Assembly: GCA_029881795.1 (NCBI GenBank)
Contig: JAOULX010000003.1
Span: 1-64,000, forward strand
DNA: 64,000 nt
Reading direction: 5' to 3'
Origin: Gammaproteobacteria bacterium
Lineage (GTDB): Bacteria; Pseudomonadota; Gammaproteobacteria; SZUA-229
The notes below the pieces were generated by a model. It searched no databases, was not told the DNA's origin, and was given only the letters and a program-made list of their open reading frames with translations. How positions within the stretch are numbered: position 1 is the first letter of the stretch; each line of letters opens with the position of its first letter. Of the stretch, positions 36,563-51,434 are shown one piece after another. A program made the translations under genes and the position numbers.

Positions 36563-37945
36563 TTATTTGTTAATCTTTACTGGTCTCTGCCAGCCAACCA
36601 TTTCTTTCTGTTTTGTTCTTGATATCACCAATACATCGTCCGAAGTATCTTTGGTTATCGTTGATCCCGCAGCGACTGTCACACCTGCACCAACAGTGAC
36701 AGGCGCAATTAACTGTGTGTCGGAGCCAATAAACGCATTATCTTTTATTATCGTCTTGTGTTTGTTTACACCATCGTAATTACAGGTGATCGTGCCTGCT
36801 CCTATATTAACATTACAGCCTATCTCTGAATCTCCAATATAACTGAGGTGGCTGATTTTCGTCCCAGCACCGATAATCGCCTTCTTGGTCTCTACAAAAT
36901 TACCGACCTTTGAACCGTCTGCCATTTCAGTACCAGGACGGATTCTTGCAAAAGGACCAATTTCTACCTGAGCGCCAATTCTGGCATTTTCAATCACTGA
37001 ATACGGCTTGATGATGGTTCCGGCTGCAATGCTTGAATCACTAATGACGCATCCCTGACCAATTTGTACAAAATCTTCGATTGAAACATCACCTGTTAAG
37101 GTCACGTTTGTATCAATAAATATATCTTGTCCTACCGATACATTACCTCTGATATCGATACGTGATGGATCCGCCAGAGTTACTCCGCTTTCCATCAATT
37201 TTTTGGCATGCTCAAGCTGGTAAATTCTTTCCAGCTCAGCAAGTTGCACACGGCTGTTAACGCCAGCCACTTCATGTTCACTGGCTGCAAAACAGGCTTC
37301 TATTTTTTTACCCGCAGCTACTGCCAAACCAATAACATCGGTCAGATAATATTCGCCCTGTGCATTTTCATTATTTATTTTAGCCAGCATATCACGCAGC
37401 AAATCGGCTTTTAATGCCATGATGCCGGTATTGACTTCACTGATATGCAGTTGCTCTGGACTTGCATCTTTTTGTTCGACAATACATTGTACATTTTCAT
37501 TATCGTCCCGAACGATTCGGCCGTAGCCTGTCGGATCATCAAGTTTTACTGTGAGCAAGGCAATCGTTTCTTCGTCAACTTTATCAACCAAATTTTTTAA
37601 GGTCGCCTCTGTGGTTAGCGGCACATCACCGTATAAAATCAACACTGTGTCACTCATAGAAAGATAGGGCAACGCATGATCTACCGCATGGCCAGTACCA
37701 AGCTGTTGTTTTTGTTCTGCAAAACTGCATTTAAAATCTTTACAGCTGTTAAGCAGCATTTCGCCTTCGTGGCCATAAACAACACAAACATTTTCTGCGC
37801 CGATGCTAATCGCGGTGTCGTAGACATGACTCAACAGGGGTTTACCGGCAAGTTGATGCAACACTTTAGGAAAAGCAGATTTCATTCTGGTGCCTTTACC
37901 GGCAGCAAGGATAATAACACTTAACGGGGACAGAAGATTGGCCAT
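36563..37945 (-). CDS. glmU: Bifunctional GlmU (acetyltransferase / uridyltransferase)
   Basis: 460 residues. It makes UDP-N-acetylglucosamine from glucosamine-1-phosphate, feeding peptidoglycan and lipopolysaccharide synthesis. N-terminal pyrophosphorylase domain with LAAGKGTRMKS and QKQQLGTGHAVDHAL; linker; left-handed beta-helix with hexapeptide repeats (VSVGQDIFIDTNVTLTG) and acetyltransferase residues in GNFVETKKAIIGAGTKISHLSYIGD. It follows the ATP synthase operon after a terminator. Confidence 0.97.
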   Translation of the reverse strand: MANLLSPLSVIILAAGKGTRMKSAFPKVLHQLAGKPLLSHVYDTAISIGAENVCVVYGHEGEMLLNSCKDFKCSFAEQKQQLGTGHAVDHALPYLSMSDTVLILYGDVPLTTEATLKNLVDKVDEETIALLTVKLDDPTGYGRIVRDDNENVQCIVEQKDASPEQLHISEVNTGIMALKADLLRDMLAKINNENAQGEYYLTDVIGLAVAAGKKIEACFAASEHEVAGVNSRVQLAELERIYQLEHAKKLMESGVTLADPSRIDIRGNVSVGQDIFIDTNVTLTGDVSIEDFVQIGQGCVISDSSIAAGTIIKPYSVIENARIGAQVEIGPFARIRPGTEMADGSKVGNFVETKKAIIGAGTKISHLSYIGDSEIGCNVNIGAGTITCNYDGVNKHKTIIKDNAFIGSDTQLIAPVTVGAGVTVAAGSTITKDTSDDVLVISRTKQKEMVGWQRPVKINK

Positions 37946-38093
37946 GGCTAGTTTCGACTCTCATTTAATATTTTGCTAAGTTTAACTTAAAAGACTGATA
38001 AACCACAGCCTTGCTAATTATGACTGTAAATATATTGAACAGTTTTAACTTCAGCATCGTGAATTAGTTTTATTATCCGAACTAAAAATCTTC

Positions 38094-38136
38094 AAAAAAA
38101 AGCCCGCTACAGGTCTGACACCTGAGCGGGCTTTTT
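38094..38136. terminator. Intrinsic terminator of the ATP synthase operon
   Basis: Long hairpin: AGCCCGCT paired with AGCGGGCT and an inner CAGGT/ACCTG stem, flanked by an A run on the left and a T run on the right. Read on the minus strand it lies about 20 bases after the atpC stop and ends in a T run. Confidence 0.95.
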
Positions 38137-38155
38137 CGAAAATGAAGACGTTGCG

Positions 38156-38575
38156 TTAAGCGCGGTTTTTCATCTTTCTGATCGTTTCAACGCGAGCCGC
38201 GGCTTCGGCAAGTTCTGCACGAGCACCAGCCAAGTCAAACTCACCTTTCTGATTAGAAAGCGCATCTTCAGCGCGTTTCTTCGCTTCGATCGCCTGTGCT
38301 TCATCAAGATCAGCTGCGCGAACCGCTGTGTCAGCTAAAACAGTTACAACATGAGGCTGTATCTCAAGGATACCACCTGATACGAAAAACGTGTCTTCAG
38401 TACCATTATCGTGTTGTAAGCGAACTTCTCCAGCTTTTAAACGAGAGATTAGCGGGGTGTGGCGTGGCGCAATTCCAAGCTCACCCATTTCACCCGGAGC
38501 AAAGACCATGGTCGCTGTTCCGGAAAAAATTTCAGCTTCTGCACTGACGATATCAACATGTATTGTCATAGACAT
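38156..38575 (-). CDS. atpC: ATP synthase F1 epsilon subunit
   Basis: 139 residues. N-terminal beta-sandwich with [37 protein letters not shown] and a C-terminal helical hairpin ([13 protein letters not shown]...). It regulates and couples rotation in the F1 part. An alternative start two codons later is possible. Last gene of the atp operon before the terminator. Confidence 0.97.
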   Translation of the reverse strand: MSMTIHVDIVSAEAEIFSGTATMVFAPGEMGELGIAPRHTPLISRLKAGEVRLQHDNGTEDTFFVSGGILEIQPHVVTVLADTAVRAADLDEAQAIEAKKRAEDALSNQKGEFDLAGARAELAEAAARVETIRKMKNRA

Positions 38576-38589
38576 AGCTAATTACCCGC

Positions 38590-39990
<1,401 letters not shown>

Positions 39991-40000
39991 TTAAATTCTG

Positions 40001-40864
40001 TTAACTAACTGCCGACGCACCTGCAACGATCTCGGAAATTTCCTGAGTAATCGATGCCTGACGAGCCTTGTTGTAAATCGTCTGGAGCTCACTGATGATG
40101 TCACCCGCATTATCGGTCGCGCTTTTCATTGCGATCATACGTGCTGACATTTCACATGCGATATTCTCTACGACGCCACGGAAAACCTGCGATTCAATGT
40201 AACGCATTAGCAGGCTGTCCAAGATCTCTTTCGAGTCTGGCTCGTAAATATAATCCCAGTGATGCTTGAGCTCTTTATCTGCGCTTGCTTTAATTGGCAG
40301 CAGTTGCAGAACATTTGGTGACTGCGTCATCGTGTTAACGAATTCATTGTGCACCAAATATAACTTGTCGATCTTGCCTTCTGAGAAAGCATCCAGCATA
40401 ACTTTTACCGGGCCGATCAAATCTTCAAGGCGGGGTTTGTCTCCTAACTGAGACGCTTCCGCAATCTGGTTCGCCTTAAAGCGTTTGAAAAAATCAACCG
40501 CTTTACGACCAACCGATACCACGTCAATTTCAACGTTAGCATCCTGAAAATCAATCATCTTCTTTACAGTCTTCTTGAACAGGTTAATGTTCAGACCACC
40601 ACAAAGACCTCGATCTGACGTGACGACAATAAAACCAACTCGTTTTACGTCGCGCTCAATCATGAATGCATGCTTGTATTCAGGATGAGCGTTCGCCAAA
40701 TGGCCGATAACATTGCGCATTTTGTCAGCGTACGGACGTGTATGTTCCATACGATCTTGCGCTTTACGCATTTTAGAAGCTGCCACCATTTCCATGGCTT
40801 TAGTTATCTTCTGCGTATTCTGGATACTCTTGATCTGGGTACGTATTTCTTTAGCACCAGCCAT
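40001..40864 (-). CDS. atpG: ATP synthase F1 gamma subunit
   Basis: 287 residues. N-terminal helix of the rotor shaft ([32 protein letters not shown], here given as one motif), [10 protein letters not shown], and the C-terminal helix ([18 protein letters not shown]). It rotates within the alpha/beta hexamer. Between atpA and atpD as usual. Confidence 0.97.
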   Translation of the reverse strand: MAGAKEIRTQIKSIQNTQKITKAMEMVAASKMRKAQDRMEHTRPYADKMRNVIGHLANAHPEYKHAFMIERDVKRVGFIVVTSDRGLCGGLNINLFKKTVKKMIDFQDANVEIDVVSVGRKAVDFFKRFKANQIAEASQLGDKPRLEDLIGPVKVMLDAFSEGKIDKLYLVHNEFVNTMTQSPNVLQLLPIKASADKELKHHWDYIYEPDSKEILDSLLMRYIESQVFRGVVENIACEMSARMIAMKSATDNAGDIISELQTIYNKARQASITQEISEIVAGASAVS

Positions 40865-40877
40865 GATTTATCCCCTG

Positions 40878-42419
40878 TTACCAGACGCCGTTAGCTTTAA
40901 ACGCTTCAAGTGCTGCTTTCATGCTGGCAGCAATATCATCGTTATAGTCAGCTGTGTCATTAATTGAGTTCAGCAAGTCAGCATTGTTACTCTTAAGGTG
41001 CGAATGCATAGCCGCCTCAAAAGATACTATCTTGTTAGCCGGAACATCGTTCAGGAAGCCTTCGTTCGCTGCGAACAGAGAGAAAGCCATATCCGCAGTA
41101 CTTAATGGAGCATACTGTGCCTGCTTCATCAGTTCAGTAACACGTTCACCCAGCTCAAGCTGTGCGCGAGTCGCGTCATCTAAATCAGATGCAAACTGTG
41201 CGAATGCTGCCAGCTCACGATATTGAGCCAGTGCAAGACGAACACCACCACCAAGCTTCTTGATGATTTTAGTTTGTGCAGCACCACCAACGCGAGATAC
41301 TGATAAACCAGCATTGATCGCAGGACGGATACCTGAGTTAAATAAATCTGTTTCCAGGAAGATCTGGCCATCCGTGATCGAGATAACGTTCGTAGGTACG
41401 AATGCTGATACGTCACCTGCCTGAGTTTCAATGATTGGTAATGCCGTTAAAGAACCGGTTTTACCTTTCACTTCACCGTTAGTGAACTTCTCTACGTAAT
41501 CTGCGTTTACTCGTGACGCACGCTCTAATAAACGTGAGTGCAGGTAGAAAACATCACCAGGATACGCTTCACGACCTGGCGGACGACGTAACAACAGAGA
41601 AACCTGACGGTAAGCCCATGCCTGTTTAGTCAAATCATCATAAACAATCAGTGCGTCCTGACCGCGGTCACGGTAGTACTCACCCATTGTGCAACCTGAG
41701 TAAGGTGCAATGTACTGCATCGCAGCAGAATCAGAAGCATTAGCAGCAACGATAGTGGTGTACTCTAACGCGCCATGCTCTTCTAACTTACGAACGATGG
41801 CTGCAACAGTCGATGCTTTCTGACCGATTGCAACATAGACACATTTAATGCCTGAACCTTTCTGGTTAATGATCGCATCGATCGCCACCGCTGTTTTACC
41901 AGTCTGACGGTCACCGATAATCAGCTCACGCTGACCACGACCAACAGGTACCATTGCATCGATTGCTTTCAGACCGGTTTCAACTGGCTGATCAACAGAC
42001 TTACGTTCGATAACGCCAGGAGCGATTTGTTCGATCGGAGCTGATAACTCAGAGTTGATAGGACCTTTGCCGTCGATTGGCTGACCCAGTGAGTCAACAA
42101 CACGACCCAGCATGCAATCACCAATTGGCACTTCAACAATACGGCCAGTACATTTGGCAGTATCGCCTTCTTTAAGAGTCTTGTAATTACCCAGTACAAC
42201 CGCACCAACCGAGTCGCGCTCTAAGTTAAGTGCCATGGCGAACAGACCGCCTGGTAATTCAATCATCTCGCCTTGCATAACATCTGCAAGGCCATGGATA
42301 CGGATAATACCGTCTGTAATACTAACGACTGTACCTTCGGTAGTCGCTTCAGACGACGCATCAAAGCCTTCGATGCGTTTTTTGATCAGATCGCTGATTT
42401 CTGATGGATTAAGCTGCAT
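40878..42419 (-). CDS. atpA: ATP synthase F1 alpha subunit
   Basis: 513 residues, the standard length. Seen: N-terminal crown ([19 protein letters not shown]), P-loop [16 protein letters not shown]-like [15 protein letters not shown], and [27 protein letters not shown] with the arginine finger region SISDGQ-like [10 protein letters not shown]. Non-catalytic nucleotide-binding subunit of the F1 head. Confidence 0.98.
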   Translation of the reverse strand: MQLNPSEISDLIKKRIEGFDASSEATTEGTVVSITDGIIRIHGLADVMQGEMIELPGGLFAMALNLERDSVGAVVLGNYKTLKEGDTAKCTGRIVEVPIGDCMLGRVVDSLGQPIDGKGPINSELSAPIEQIAPGVIERKSVDQPVETGLKAIDAMVPVGRGQRELIIGDRQTGKTAVAIDAIINQKGSGIKCVYVAIGQKASTVAAIVRKLEEHGALEYTTIVAANASDSAAMQYIAPYSGCTMGEYYRDRGQDALIVYDDLTKQAWAYRQVSLLLRRPPGREAYPGDVFYLHSRLLERASRVNADYVEKFTNGEVKGKTGSLTALPIIETQAGDVSAFVPTNVISITDGQIFLETDLFNSGIRPAINAGLSVSRVGGAAQTKIIKKLGGGVRLALAQYRELAAFAQFASDLDDATRAQLELGERVTELMKQAQYAPLSTADMAFSLFAANEGFLNDVPANKIVSFEAAMHSHLKSNNADLLNSINDTADYNDDIAASMKAALEAFKANGVW

Positions 42420-42431
42420 TCTTTTATCCCC

Positions 42432-42968
42432 TTAACGGTTCAATGCGTTGGAAAGCGACGCAAGCTGTGACTGGATGGAGCCATCGATAACCATGTCACC
42501 AGCACGTATTACTACGCCGCCTATTAGTGATTCATCAACCTTCGATGTTAATGACACATCACTACCCAGTTTTTTCTTTAATGACTCTTTAAGAGCAGAT
42601 TCCTGTTCGTCAGTCAAAGGCATAGCTGAAGTCACTTCAGCATCGACAATACCTTCATCTTTGGAACGGAGCGTTTCGTATTGCTCAGCAATCGCTGGCA
42701 GAACCGATAAACGTTCATTTTCAGCAAGAAGCATAATCAGATTCTTGCCAGATTCGTCTATCTTGTCGCCGCACACACTGGCAAACAAATCACCTTTCTG
42801 TTCTTTCGTCATCTTCGGGTTATCCAACACATCGTTCATAGTTGGATCATTAGCTACTAATGTCATAAGCGCTAATGCCTCAGACCACTTTGGCTGTGAC
42901 GACTTACCACGTGCTGATTCAAATACTGCACGTGCATAAGGTCTGGCTGTTGTTGATATATCAGACAT
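42432..42968 (-). CDS. atpH: ATP synthase F1 delta subunit
   Basis: 178 residues. Helical N-terminal domain with TTARPYARAVFESA and C-terminal VDESLIGGVVIRAGDMVIDGSI. It joins the stator stalk b subunits to the top of F1. It lies between atpF and atpA with 11- to 12-base gaps. Confidence 0.97.
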   Translation of the reverse strand: MSDISTTARPYARAVFESARGKSSQPKWSEALALMTLVANDPTMNDVLDNPKMTKEQKGDLFASVCGDKIDESGKNLIMLLAENERLSVLPAIAEQYETLRSKDEGIVDAEVTSAMPLTDEQESALKESLKKKLGSDVSLTSKVDESLIGGVVIRAGDMVIDGSIQSQLASLSNALNR

Positions 42969-42979
42969 AATCGATTCCT

Positions 42980-43450
42980 CTATATCTGGCTAGCCAGTTC
43001 CTTTAAAGCGTCATTATGAGCAGACTGGTCAACTTCGCGCTTGAGAATTTTCTCAGCACCTTGCATCGCAATAGCGACAACTTGTTCACGCATCTGCTCT
43101 TTCATACGATTGACTTCCTGTTCAATCTCAGCCTGAGCTGCTGTGATGATGCGATCGCCTTCTGCTTTCGCCGCACCCTTAGCTTCGTCTACAATTTCAT
43201 TGGCACGTTTCTGTGCTTGAGCAAGAATATCCTGAGCCTGACCTTTTGCTTCTTGAAGTCTTTGGGTCGCTTTTTTCTCAGCTAATTCTTTCTCATGAGC
43301 ACCACGTTCCGCAGCAGCCAGACCGTCAGCAATTTGCTTTTTACGGGCTTCTAAAGCACCCATAATTGGCGGCCATACAAACTTCAGGCAGAACCACACA
43401 AAAATAGCAAAAGTAATCGATTGGCCGATGAGCGTTAAATTAATGTTCAT
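42980..43450 (-). CDS. atpF: ATP synthase F0 subunit b
   Basis: 156 residues: one N-terminal membrane helix ([23 protein letters not shown]) and a long charged coiled coil rich in Ala, Glu, Lys and Arg. It dimerises to form the peripheral stalk. Normal length for a gammaproteobacterial b subunit. Confidence 0.97.
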   Translation of the reverse strand: MNINLTLIGQSITFAIFVWFCLKFVWPPIMGALEARKKQIADGLAAAERGAHEKELAEKKATQRLQEAKGQAQDILAQAQKRANEIVDEAKGAAKAEGDRIITAAQAEIEQEVNRMKEQMREQVVAIAMQGAEKILKREVDQSAHNDALKELASQI

Positions 43451-43490
43451 GGCAGAACCTTATCGTAGTTGGTTAGTCGTAAGTCTAAAA

Positions 43491-43739
<249 letters not shown>

Positions 43740-43779
43740 CTAAATATTAAAGATAATTATAAATAAATTGGTTATTCAA

Positions 43780-44673
<894 letters not shown>

Positions 44674-44706
44674 TCAATACCCATAATTAAATTAAAATTC
44701 ATAAAA

Positions 44707-45129
44707 TTAACCGCGTTGCGCTGGCTTTCGCCGTGCAGCATATCCGCGAGTAAATAAAAAACTCATTTGAGCAATAACGAAACCGATAACAATCGCCAGT
44801 GGCTCCAGCTTGATAACTGCCATTCCCAGGGCAAACAAGGCAATCACGACAGTAAACTTGAGGACCGATCCTTTGATCAGCTCAGACGAGTCAATACCGG
44901 GCCCACCTTCATTCTCTTCCGTCGCGATCTGTACGCGCCATGCATGGACCCAGGTACCTGCTAAAGAAATCAGGCCACCAAACATAAGCGCAAGCGCGTA
45001 ACCACCGTCTCTCTGCAAAAAAGCAACTAACGCTGCCATCAGCACAAATGCCAACTGAGTAAGACTCAGGCGCCTAATCGTCGCCGCGAAGCCATTGTTC
45101 CGACTTCTTACCCCGTTTGTATTGGACAT
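44707..45129 (-). CDS. atpI: ATP synthase protein I
   Basis: 140 residues with four membrane helices, a basic N terminus and a basic C terminus (YAARRKPAQRG). The AtpI family assists assembly of the c-ring. It is the first gene of the atp operon and lies about 50 bases downstream of a well-formed promoter. Confidence 0.9.
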   Translation of the reverse strand: MSNTNGVRSRNNGFAATIRRLSLTQLAFVLMAALVAFLQRDGGYALALMFGGLISLAGTWVHAWRVQIATEENEGGPGIDSSELIKGSVLKFTVVIALFALGMAVIKLEPLAIVIGFVIAQMSFLFTRGYAARRKPAQRG

Positions 45130-45577
45130 TTTGTTGACTCAGCTCAGTATTTACAGATGAAACTGCCTGTATCAAGGGCGCGTAGTATATTTCTTTGACC
45201 GTATAGGGTCAAGCACAATAGCCCCCAGATGAGTCACCGATAATACTCAATATCACACTCAAACCCTCTCAAAAACAGCAACACAGCTAGCTATTAACTA
45301 TATTATTATATTCTTTATTAGGAATTGAGTTTTGAAAGCACTCATTAACTGTAGGTTCTACTCATGCAGAAACCAAAAGCGACTCATCACACATAGGCGC
45401 ATCAGAATTTGCGATTTTCATGCAGCATTATGCCCAGATCGTTTTCAAAGGCTTCAATAATTTGGCCATCGAGATTAACGCCAGACCACGGACACGGGAG
45501 TTGACTCGCTTACTAATACGAGCCAAGCTCACGCATAGAGAAACTTAGCCGCAACAAAAAAAGCAGCACTGTCTGCT
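45130..45577. other. Intergenic region upstream of atp operon
   Basis: 448 bases holding the atp promoter next to atpI. The part nearest the LPP20 gene (45430-45550) has a plus-strand open stretch (QHYAQIVFKGFNNLAIEINARP) that could be a transposase tail remnant, but this is too weak to annotate. Confidence 0.5.
45184..45212 (-). promoter_or_regulatory. Sigma70-type promoter of the atp operon
   Basis: On the minus strand TTGACC (45207-45212) and TATACT (45184-45189) are separated by exactly 17 bases. The predicted start near 45177 gives a leader of about 48 bases before the atpI ATG. Confidence 0.8.
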
Positions 45578-46891
45578 TTATCTGATTTTTCTCGATAACG
45601 GCAAGGTGTGTACCAGCGTTCCGGCATAGGGAGATTCTATGCGCCTAAGCAGACGACCAAAGTCTATGTCACTATTGGCTTTTTGAATAGTATCTGTCAT
45701 CTCTTCAAACTCACTGAACGACTGTGGATTCGTCGTCAGCACAACAAGATACAGATCCGTTGTTTTCACACCGCGCTTAGGCAGCTCTGCAACCAACTCC
45801 AGACCTGACGCGGGATCAGGAAAGACTACATTTTCATTTGGCTGAACTGCTTTATTATCAAACAACAAGGCCACCTGACCATCTTCATAGACCGCAAATC
45901 CACTGAGGTAACCAGCCTGGTCCGAGCTCATTTGCAGGCTGTAAGCATCTTCTTCATACACCGTTGACTTACTGGCCGCCAGATACACCCCGGCTGTTGC
46001 AGTTGCTGTAAAAAATTCACCGAATTCTGCCTTCGTCAGTGCCTGCTCTATGCCGCCAATCGACAACAACCAGTTATTACTTCGCCGTAAAAGTTTGATG
46101 TGCGGCTTACAACCAAGCGCACGATTAAGCTGCTGGATGCTTGGCAGATTCTGCAGATAAAAACTTTGACCCGAACCGGCACAGGCCCGTTTTGATTGAG
46201 ACAACTTGCTAATCAACTTTTCTGCAAAATGCCGCTTATCACCATTCTCAATCACCACATACCAGGTTTGTTTAATTTTTTGAGTATTAATTAATCTGAT
46301 TTCACCCAGCTCATGCTCGCTCTCAATTTTAATATCCTGAGAAAACATCTGATTGATCTGCTGATTATCCAGCCGGGTTGTTTTCGATGTATCGACCTTT
46401 ACTTTGGCACCCAGCTGTAGCGCCAGCTCCTCAGCTGCATGTAGCTGCGCCGTTCGCAAATCGTTTGCAGAGCCATAACCCATTTTCTGATCTGGCCCGG
46501 CCTGATAAAGCCTCGACGAATACCAGTAGGGTACTGCCGAAGCTGTAACCGCCACATACCACAAACCATCTTTTTCGGATTTTATAACATCCAGAGCGTT
46601 AAGTTTTTGTCGCGTTTGCTGCTGTATATCTTGCGAGAAACGAACGTTTGAGTCAGCTTGTGTCACTCTGGTTTTTTGAGTTGTTGTGCTGGCTATTTCA
46701 ACGCCCAGCTGAAAAGCGATATCCTGTGTTGCACTCAACTTAGCCCGATGCTCTGACTGAGCCGAACCATATCCAACGAGCTCTTGCTCAGCCACAGTGA
46801 GACTGCGACTTTCATACCACTCGGGTATTGCAAAAACAACGGACGGAATAGAAATGAAAACAGCCAGAAAATAACACAATGATTTCTTCAT
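45578..46891 (-). CDS. LPP20-family protein with duplicated domain and DUF4384
   Basis: 437 residues with a signal peptide (cleavage near VVFAIPEW). Two LPP20-like repeats 98 residues apart: P23-E-WYESR against P121-Y-WYSSR, GYGSA at 40 and 138, and WYVAV at 111 against WYVVI at 210. The C-terminal part (AGYLSGFAVYEDGQVALLFDN, ELVAELPKRG) resembles DUF4384. Probably periplasmic or outer-membrane attached. It lies between parB and atpI, which are normally adjacent. Confidence 0.8.
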   Translation of the reverse strand: MKKSLCYFLAVFISIPSVVFAIPEWYESRSLTVAEQELVGYGSAQSEHRAKLSATQDIAFQLGVEIASTTTQKTRVTQADSNVRFSQDIQQQTRQKLNALDVIKSEKDGLWYVAVTASAVPYWYSSRLYQAGPDQKMGYGSANDLRTAQLHAAEELALQLGAKVKVDTSKTTRLDNQQINQMFSQDIKIESEHELGEIRLINTQKIKQTWYVVIENGDKRHFAEKLISKLSQSKRACAGSGQSFYLQNLPSIQQLNRALGCKPHIKLLRRSNNWLLSIGGIEQALTKAEFGEFFTATATAGVYLAASKSTVYEEDAYSLQMSSDQAGYLSGFAVYEDGQVALLFDNKAVQPNENVVFPDPASGLELVAELPKRGVKTTDLYLVVLTTNPQSFSEFEEMTDTIQKANSDIDFGRLLRRIESPYAGTLVHTLPLSRKIR

Positions 46892-47006
46892 AAATTATTT
46901 AACTCAACCATGAACAAGTCTGAAAAAAATCAATATTAAAGCATTACCCGCGCCAAAACTAAAAAATGAGAATACATAAAGCGACCTGTCATAAACAAAA
47001 CACTGC

Positions 47007-47882
47007 TTACTGAATATGCTCCAGGATCCCATCCAGCTCATCCAGGCTATTGTAGGAAATCACCATCTGGCCTTTGCCATTTTTGGCGTGTTTAAAGTGC
47101 ACTTTGGCAGATAATTTTTCGCTGATGGAGTTTTCTAGATGCTCAATATTAGGGTCACTGCCGGCCGTCATGCTGGTTTTTTCTACCGGGTTCAGGATCT
47201 TTCTGGCCATCGCTTCGGTTTCACGTACTGACATGCCTTTTTTGATGACTTGTTGGGCTACGTGTAATTGCTGATCGGCATTCAGGCTCAACAAGCAACG
47301 GGCGTGGCCCATTTCGATCTCACCTTTATCGAGAAAAGTTTTTACTTCTTCCCTTAAATCTTGCAGTCGCAATAAATTAGAAACTGATGCGCGTGAACGG
47401 CCAACGGTATCAGCACATTCCTGATGGGTTAAACCAAATTCATCAATCAGGCGCTGTAATGCCCGCGACTCTTCGATTGGGTTCAGGTCTTCACGCTGGA
47501 TGTTTTCGATTAAGGAAACAGCGGCGGTGGTTTTATCATCGATGTCTTTAATGACGGCCGGAATTTTATCAAGCCCGGCTAACTGGGTAGCGCGCCAACG
47601 TCGCTCGCCGGCAATAATTTCGTAGCGGCCGGCAGCAATCGGGCGCACCACTATCGGCTGCACCACACCCTGTGCGGTTATCGAATCCGCCAGTTCGATC
47701 AGCGCCTCTTCATCAAAATGCACACGCGGCTGGTAGATGCCACGCTGTATCAGATCCACGTCGATTTCTTTTAAGGCTTTATTATCGGTTGCGCTTGGGT
47801 TTGTAATGTCTTCGACTTTATTGGCACCGGCTGCGCCTAATAATGCGTCCAGCCCCCGGTTCAAGCCTTTTCTCTTCGCCAT
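47007..47882 (-). CDS. parB: Chromosome partitioning protein ParB
   Basis: 291 residues. N-terminal RKGLNRGLDALLG, CTP-binding/nuclease-like block with YQPRVHFDEEALIELADSI and GERRWRATQLAGL, the ENIQREDLNPIEEA-like ENIQREDLNPIEES, helix-turn-helix LTHQECADTVGRSRASVSNLLRL, and C-terminal dimer domain. It spreads from parS sites and activates ParA. I found no full parS site in the window. Confidence 0.96.
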   Translation of the reverse strand: MAKRKGLNRGLDALLGAAGANKVEDITNPSATDNKALKEIDVDLIQRGIYQPRVHFDEEALIELADSITAQGVVQPIVVRPIAAGRYEIIAGERRWRATQLAGLDKIPAVIKDIDDKTTAAVSLIENIQREDLNPIEESRALQRLIDEFGLTHQECADTVGRSRASVSNLLRLQDLREEVKTFLDKGEIEMGHARCLLSLNADQQLHVAQQVIKKGMSVRETEAMARKILNPVEKTSMTAGSDPNIEHLENSISEKLSAKVHFKHAKNGKGQMVISYNSLDELDGILEHIQ

Positions 47883-48012
47883 TGGATTCTCTGTTTATGT
47901 TGTTTTTGCTAATTGGCGGTCATTGTAGCACTGAGAAAAGTCGATAGTCTAAAGGCGAAACAAAAAACGATTTTTGACCGGCGATTTAAGGCTGACGACT
48001 TTTGACTGTGTT

Positions 48013-48795
48013 TTATGCGACGTTGGCTGCCTGAATCTGCCGGCGTACGATTTCTCCTGCCAGTGACAGATAAGCTACTGCGCCGCGTGAGGTTTTATCA
48101 TACTGTATCACCGGTAACCCATGTGACGGAGCTTCGGCCAGACGTACGTTGCGCGGTACAATGGTGCGGTATACACGGTCGCCAAAATGTTCGATCAGCT
48201 GATCTGAAACATCATTCGCCAGGTTATTACGCGGATCAAACATGGTGCGTAGCAAGCCTTCTATTTGCAGACCGGGGTTAACCGATGCTCGCACCGATTC
48301 GATAGTTTCGGTCAGTGCCGCCAGACCTTCCAGCGCATAATATTCACATTGCATGGGAATAATGACGCCGTTGGCCGCTACCAGCGCATTTAAAGTCAGC
48401 ATATTTAATGATGGCGGGCAGTCCAGCAGAATATAATCATAGCTGTCCTGTATGGCTGCCAAGGCATCACGTAACCGTGATTCGCGGTTTTCCGCTGCCA
48501 CCAGCTCCACCTCTGCCGCCGTGACATCGGCATTGGCTGGCAATAAATCGACCCCGATTGTACTCAGCGTCATGATACATTCTTTGGCCGGCTTGCCTTC
48601 TAACAACACATCGTAAACCGAATATTCGACATCGTATTTATCAACACCGCTACCCATAGTGGCATTGCCCTGCGGGTCGATATCAATCAGTAAAACAGAT
48701 TTTTTACTCGCTGCCAGTGAAGCCGCCAGATTGATGCTGGTTGTTGTTTTGCCAACACCACCTTTTTGATTTGCGATTGCCAGTATTCGACTCAT
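48013..48795 (-). CDS. parA: Chromosome partitioning ATPase ParA
   Basis: 260 residues from the ATG at 48795 (MSRILAIANQKGGVGKTTT); a start 9 codons upstream only adds a polar tail. Deviant Walker A KGGVGKTT, DIDPQGN, and DYILLDCPPSLNMLTLNAL. It works with ParB to segregate the origin region. 61 bases downstream of rsmG. Confidence 0.97.
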   Translation of the reverse strand: MSRILAIANQKGGVGKTTTSINLAASLAASKKSVLLIDIDPQGNATMGSGVDKYDVEYSVYDVLLEGKPAKECIMTLSTIGVDLLPANADVTAAEVELVAAENRESRLRDALAAIQDSYDYILLDCPPSLNMLTLNALVAANGVIIPMQCEYYALEGLAALTETIESVRASVNPGLQIEGLLRTMFDPRNNLANDVSDQLIEHFGDRVYRTIVPRNVRLAEAPSHGLPVIQYDKTSRGAVAYLSLAGEIVRRQIQAANVA

Positions 48796-48856
48796 TACAT
48801 TGTCTCTGTTTTTTATGATCACGGTTTTTTGCAGTTATACCGGTGTATAAGCCGCG

Positions 48857-49519
48857 TTATTCGCCCGGGGAGTTTTCGGTAGCCAGCTTTGTGATGGCAA
48901 TTAACTGTCGTTTTGCCTGTAAACCCGGTATCACAAGCTGATGAATCTGCTCGATCTGCCATTTTGCTTTACAGGCGGCTGATAATTGGCTGATTTCTTG
49001 TTCACCGTCAGCCTTCATGGCCAGCACCTTAGTTGTCTCATCCGTTACCAGATGATCGACGTAGTCTAACATATCAGAAACCGAAGCAAAGGCGCGAGAA
49101 ATAATCGCATCAAAAGCCTCCAATGGTTGATATTCGTCGACGCGAGCGTGTACCACCTCGACATTTGTTAGACCCAGTTCAATTTTTGCCTGGGTCATAA
49201 AACGGGTTTTTTTGCCATTGGTGTCAAGCAGTACAAATTCTTTCTGCGGGCAACACAGTGCCAGCACCATACCCGGCAAGCCCGCACCTGCTCCCACATC
49301 CAGCACCCGTCTGGCGTCGATATATGGCAGCACCGCCAGACTATCGAGTAAATGCAGGGTCAGCATATCATCGATATCGCGGATTGCGGTGAGGTTAAAA
49401 CTTTTATTCCATTTCGCAATCAGCTCAATGTACTGAATCAGCTTCTGTCTGGTCTGCGGTTCTATCTGCAGCGATAATTGTTCGATGCCCTGCTGCAGGC
49501 GGCTGTTTAAATCCGTCAT
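48857..49519 (-). CDS. rsmG: 16S rRNA (guanine-527-N7)-methyltransferase RsmG
   Basis: 220 residues. Class I methyltransferase with SAM motif VLDVGAGAGLPGMVLAL, preceded by LTAIRDIDDMLTLHLLDSLAVLP and followed by the ISRAFASVSDML segment. It modifies 16S rRNA and affects streptomycin sensitivity. It starts 7 bases after the mnmG stop. Confidence 0.97.
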   Translation of the reverse strand: MTDLNSRLQQGIEQLSLQIEPQTRQKLIQYIELIAKWNKSFNLTAIRDIDDMLTLHLLDSLAVLPYIDARRVLDVGAGAGLPGMVLALCCPQKEFVLLDTNGKKTRFMTQAKIELGLTNVEVVHARVDEYQPLEAFDAIISRAFASVSDMLDYVDHLVTDETTKVLAMKADGEQEISQLSAACKAKWQIEQIHQLVIPGLQAKRQLIAITKLATENSPGE

Positions 49520-49526
49520 TCGCTAG

Positions 49527-51434
<1,908 letters not shown>

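Noticed and set aside
45430-45550. Possible transposase tail remnant (INARPRTRELTR)
   Set aside because: Too short, no inverted repeats or target duplications, and no clear family match.
47218-47226. GTTTCACGT inside parB, like the left half of a parS site
   Set aside because: The right half does not match TGTTTCACGTGAAACA, and the bases encode conserved ParB residues (SVRETEA).
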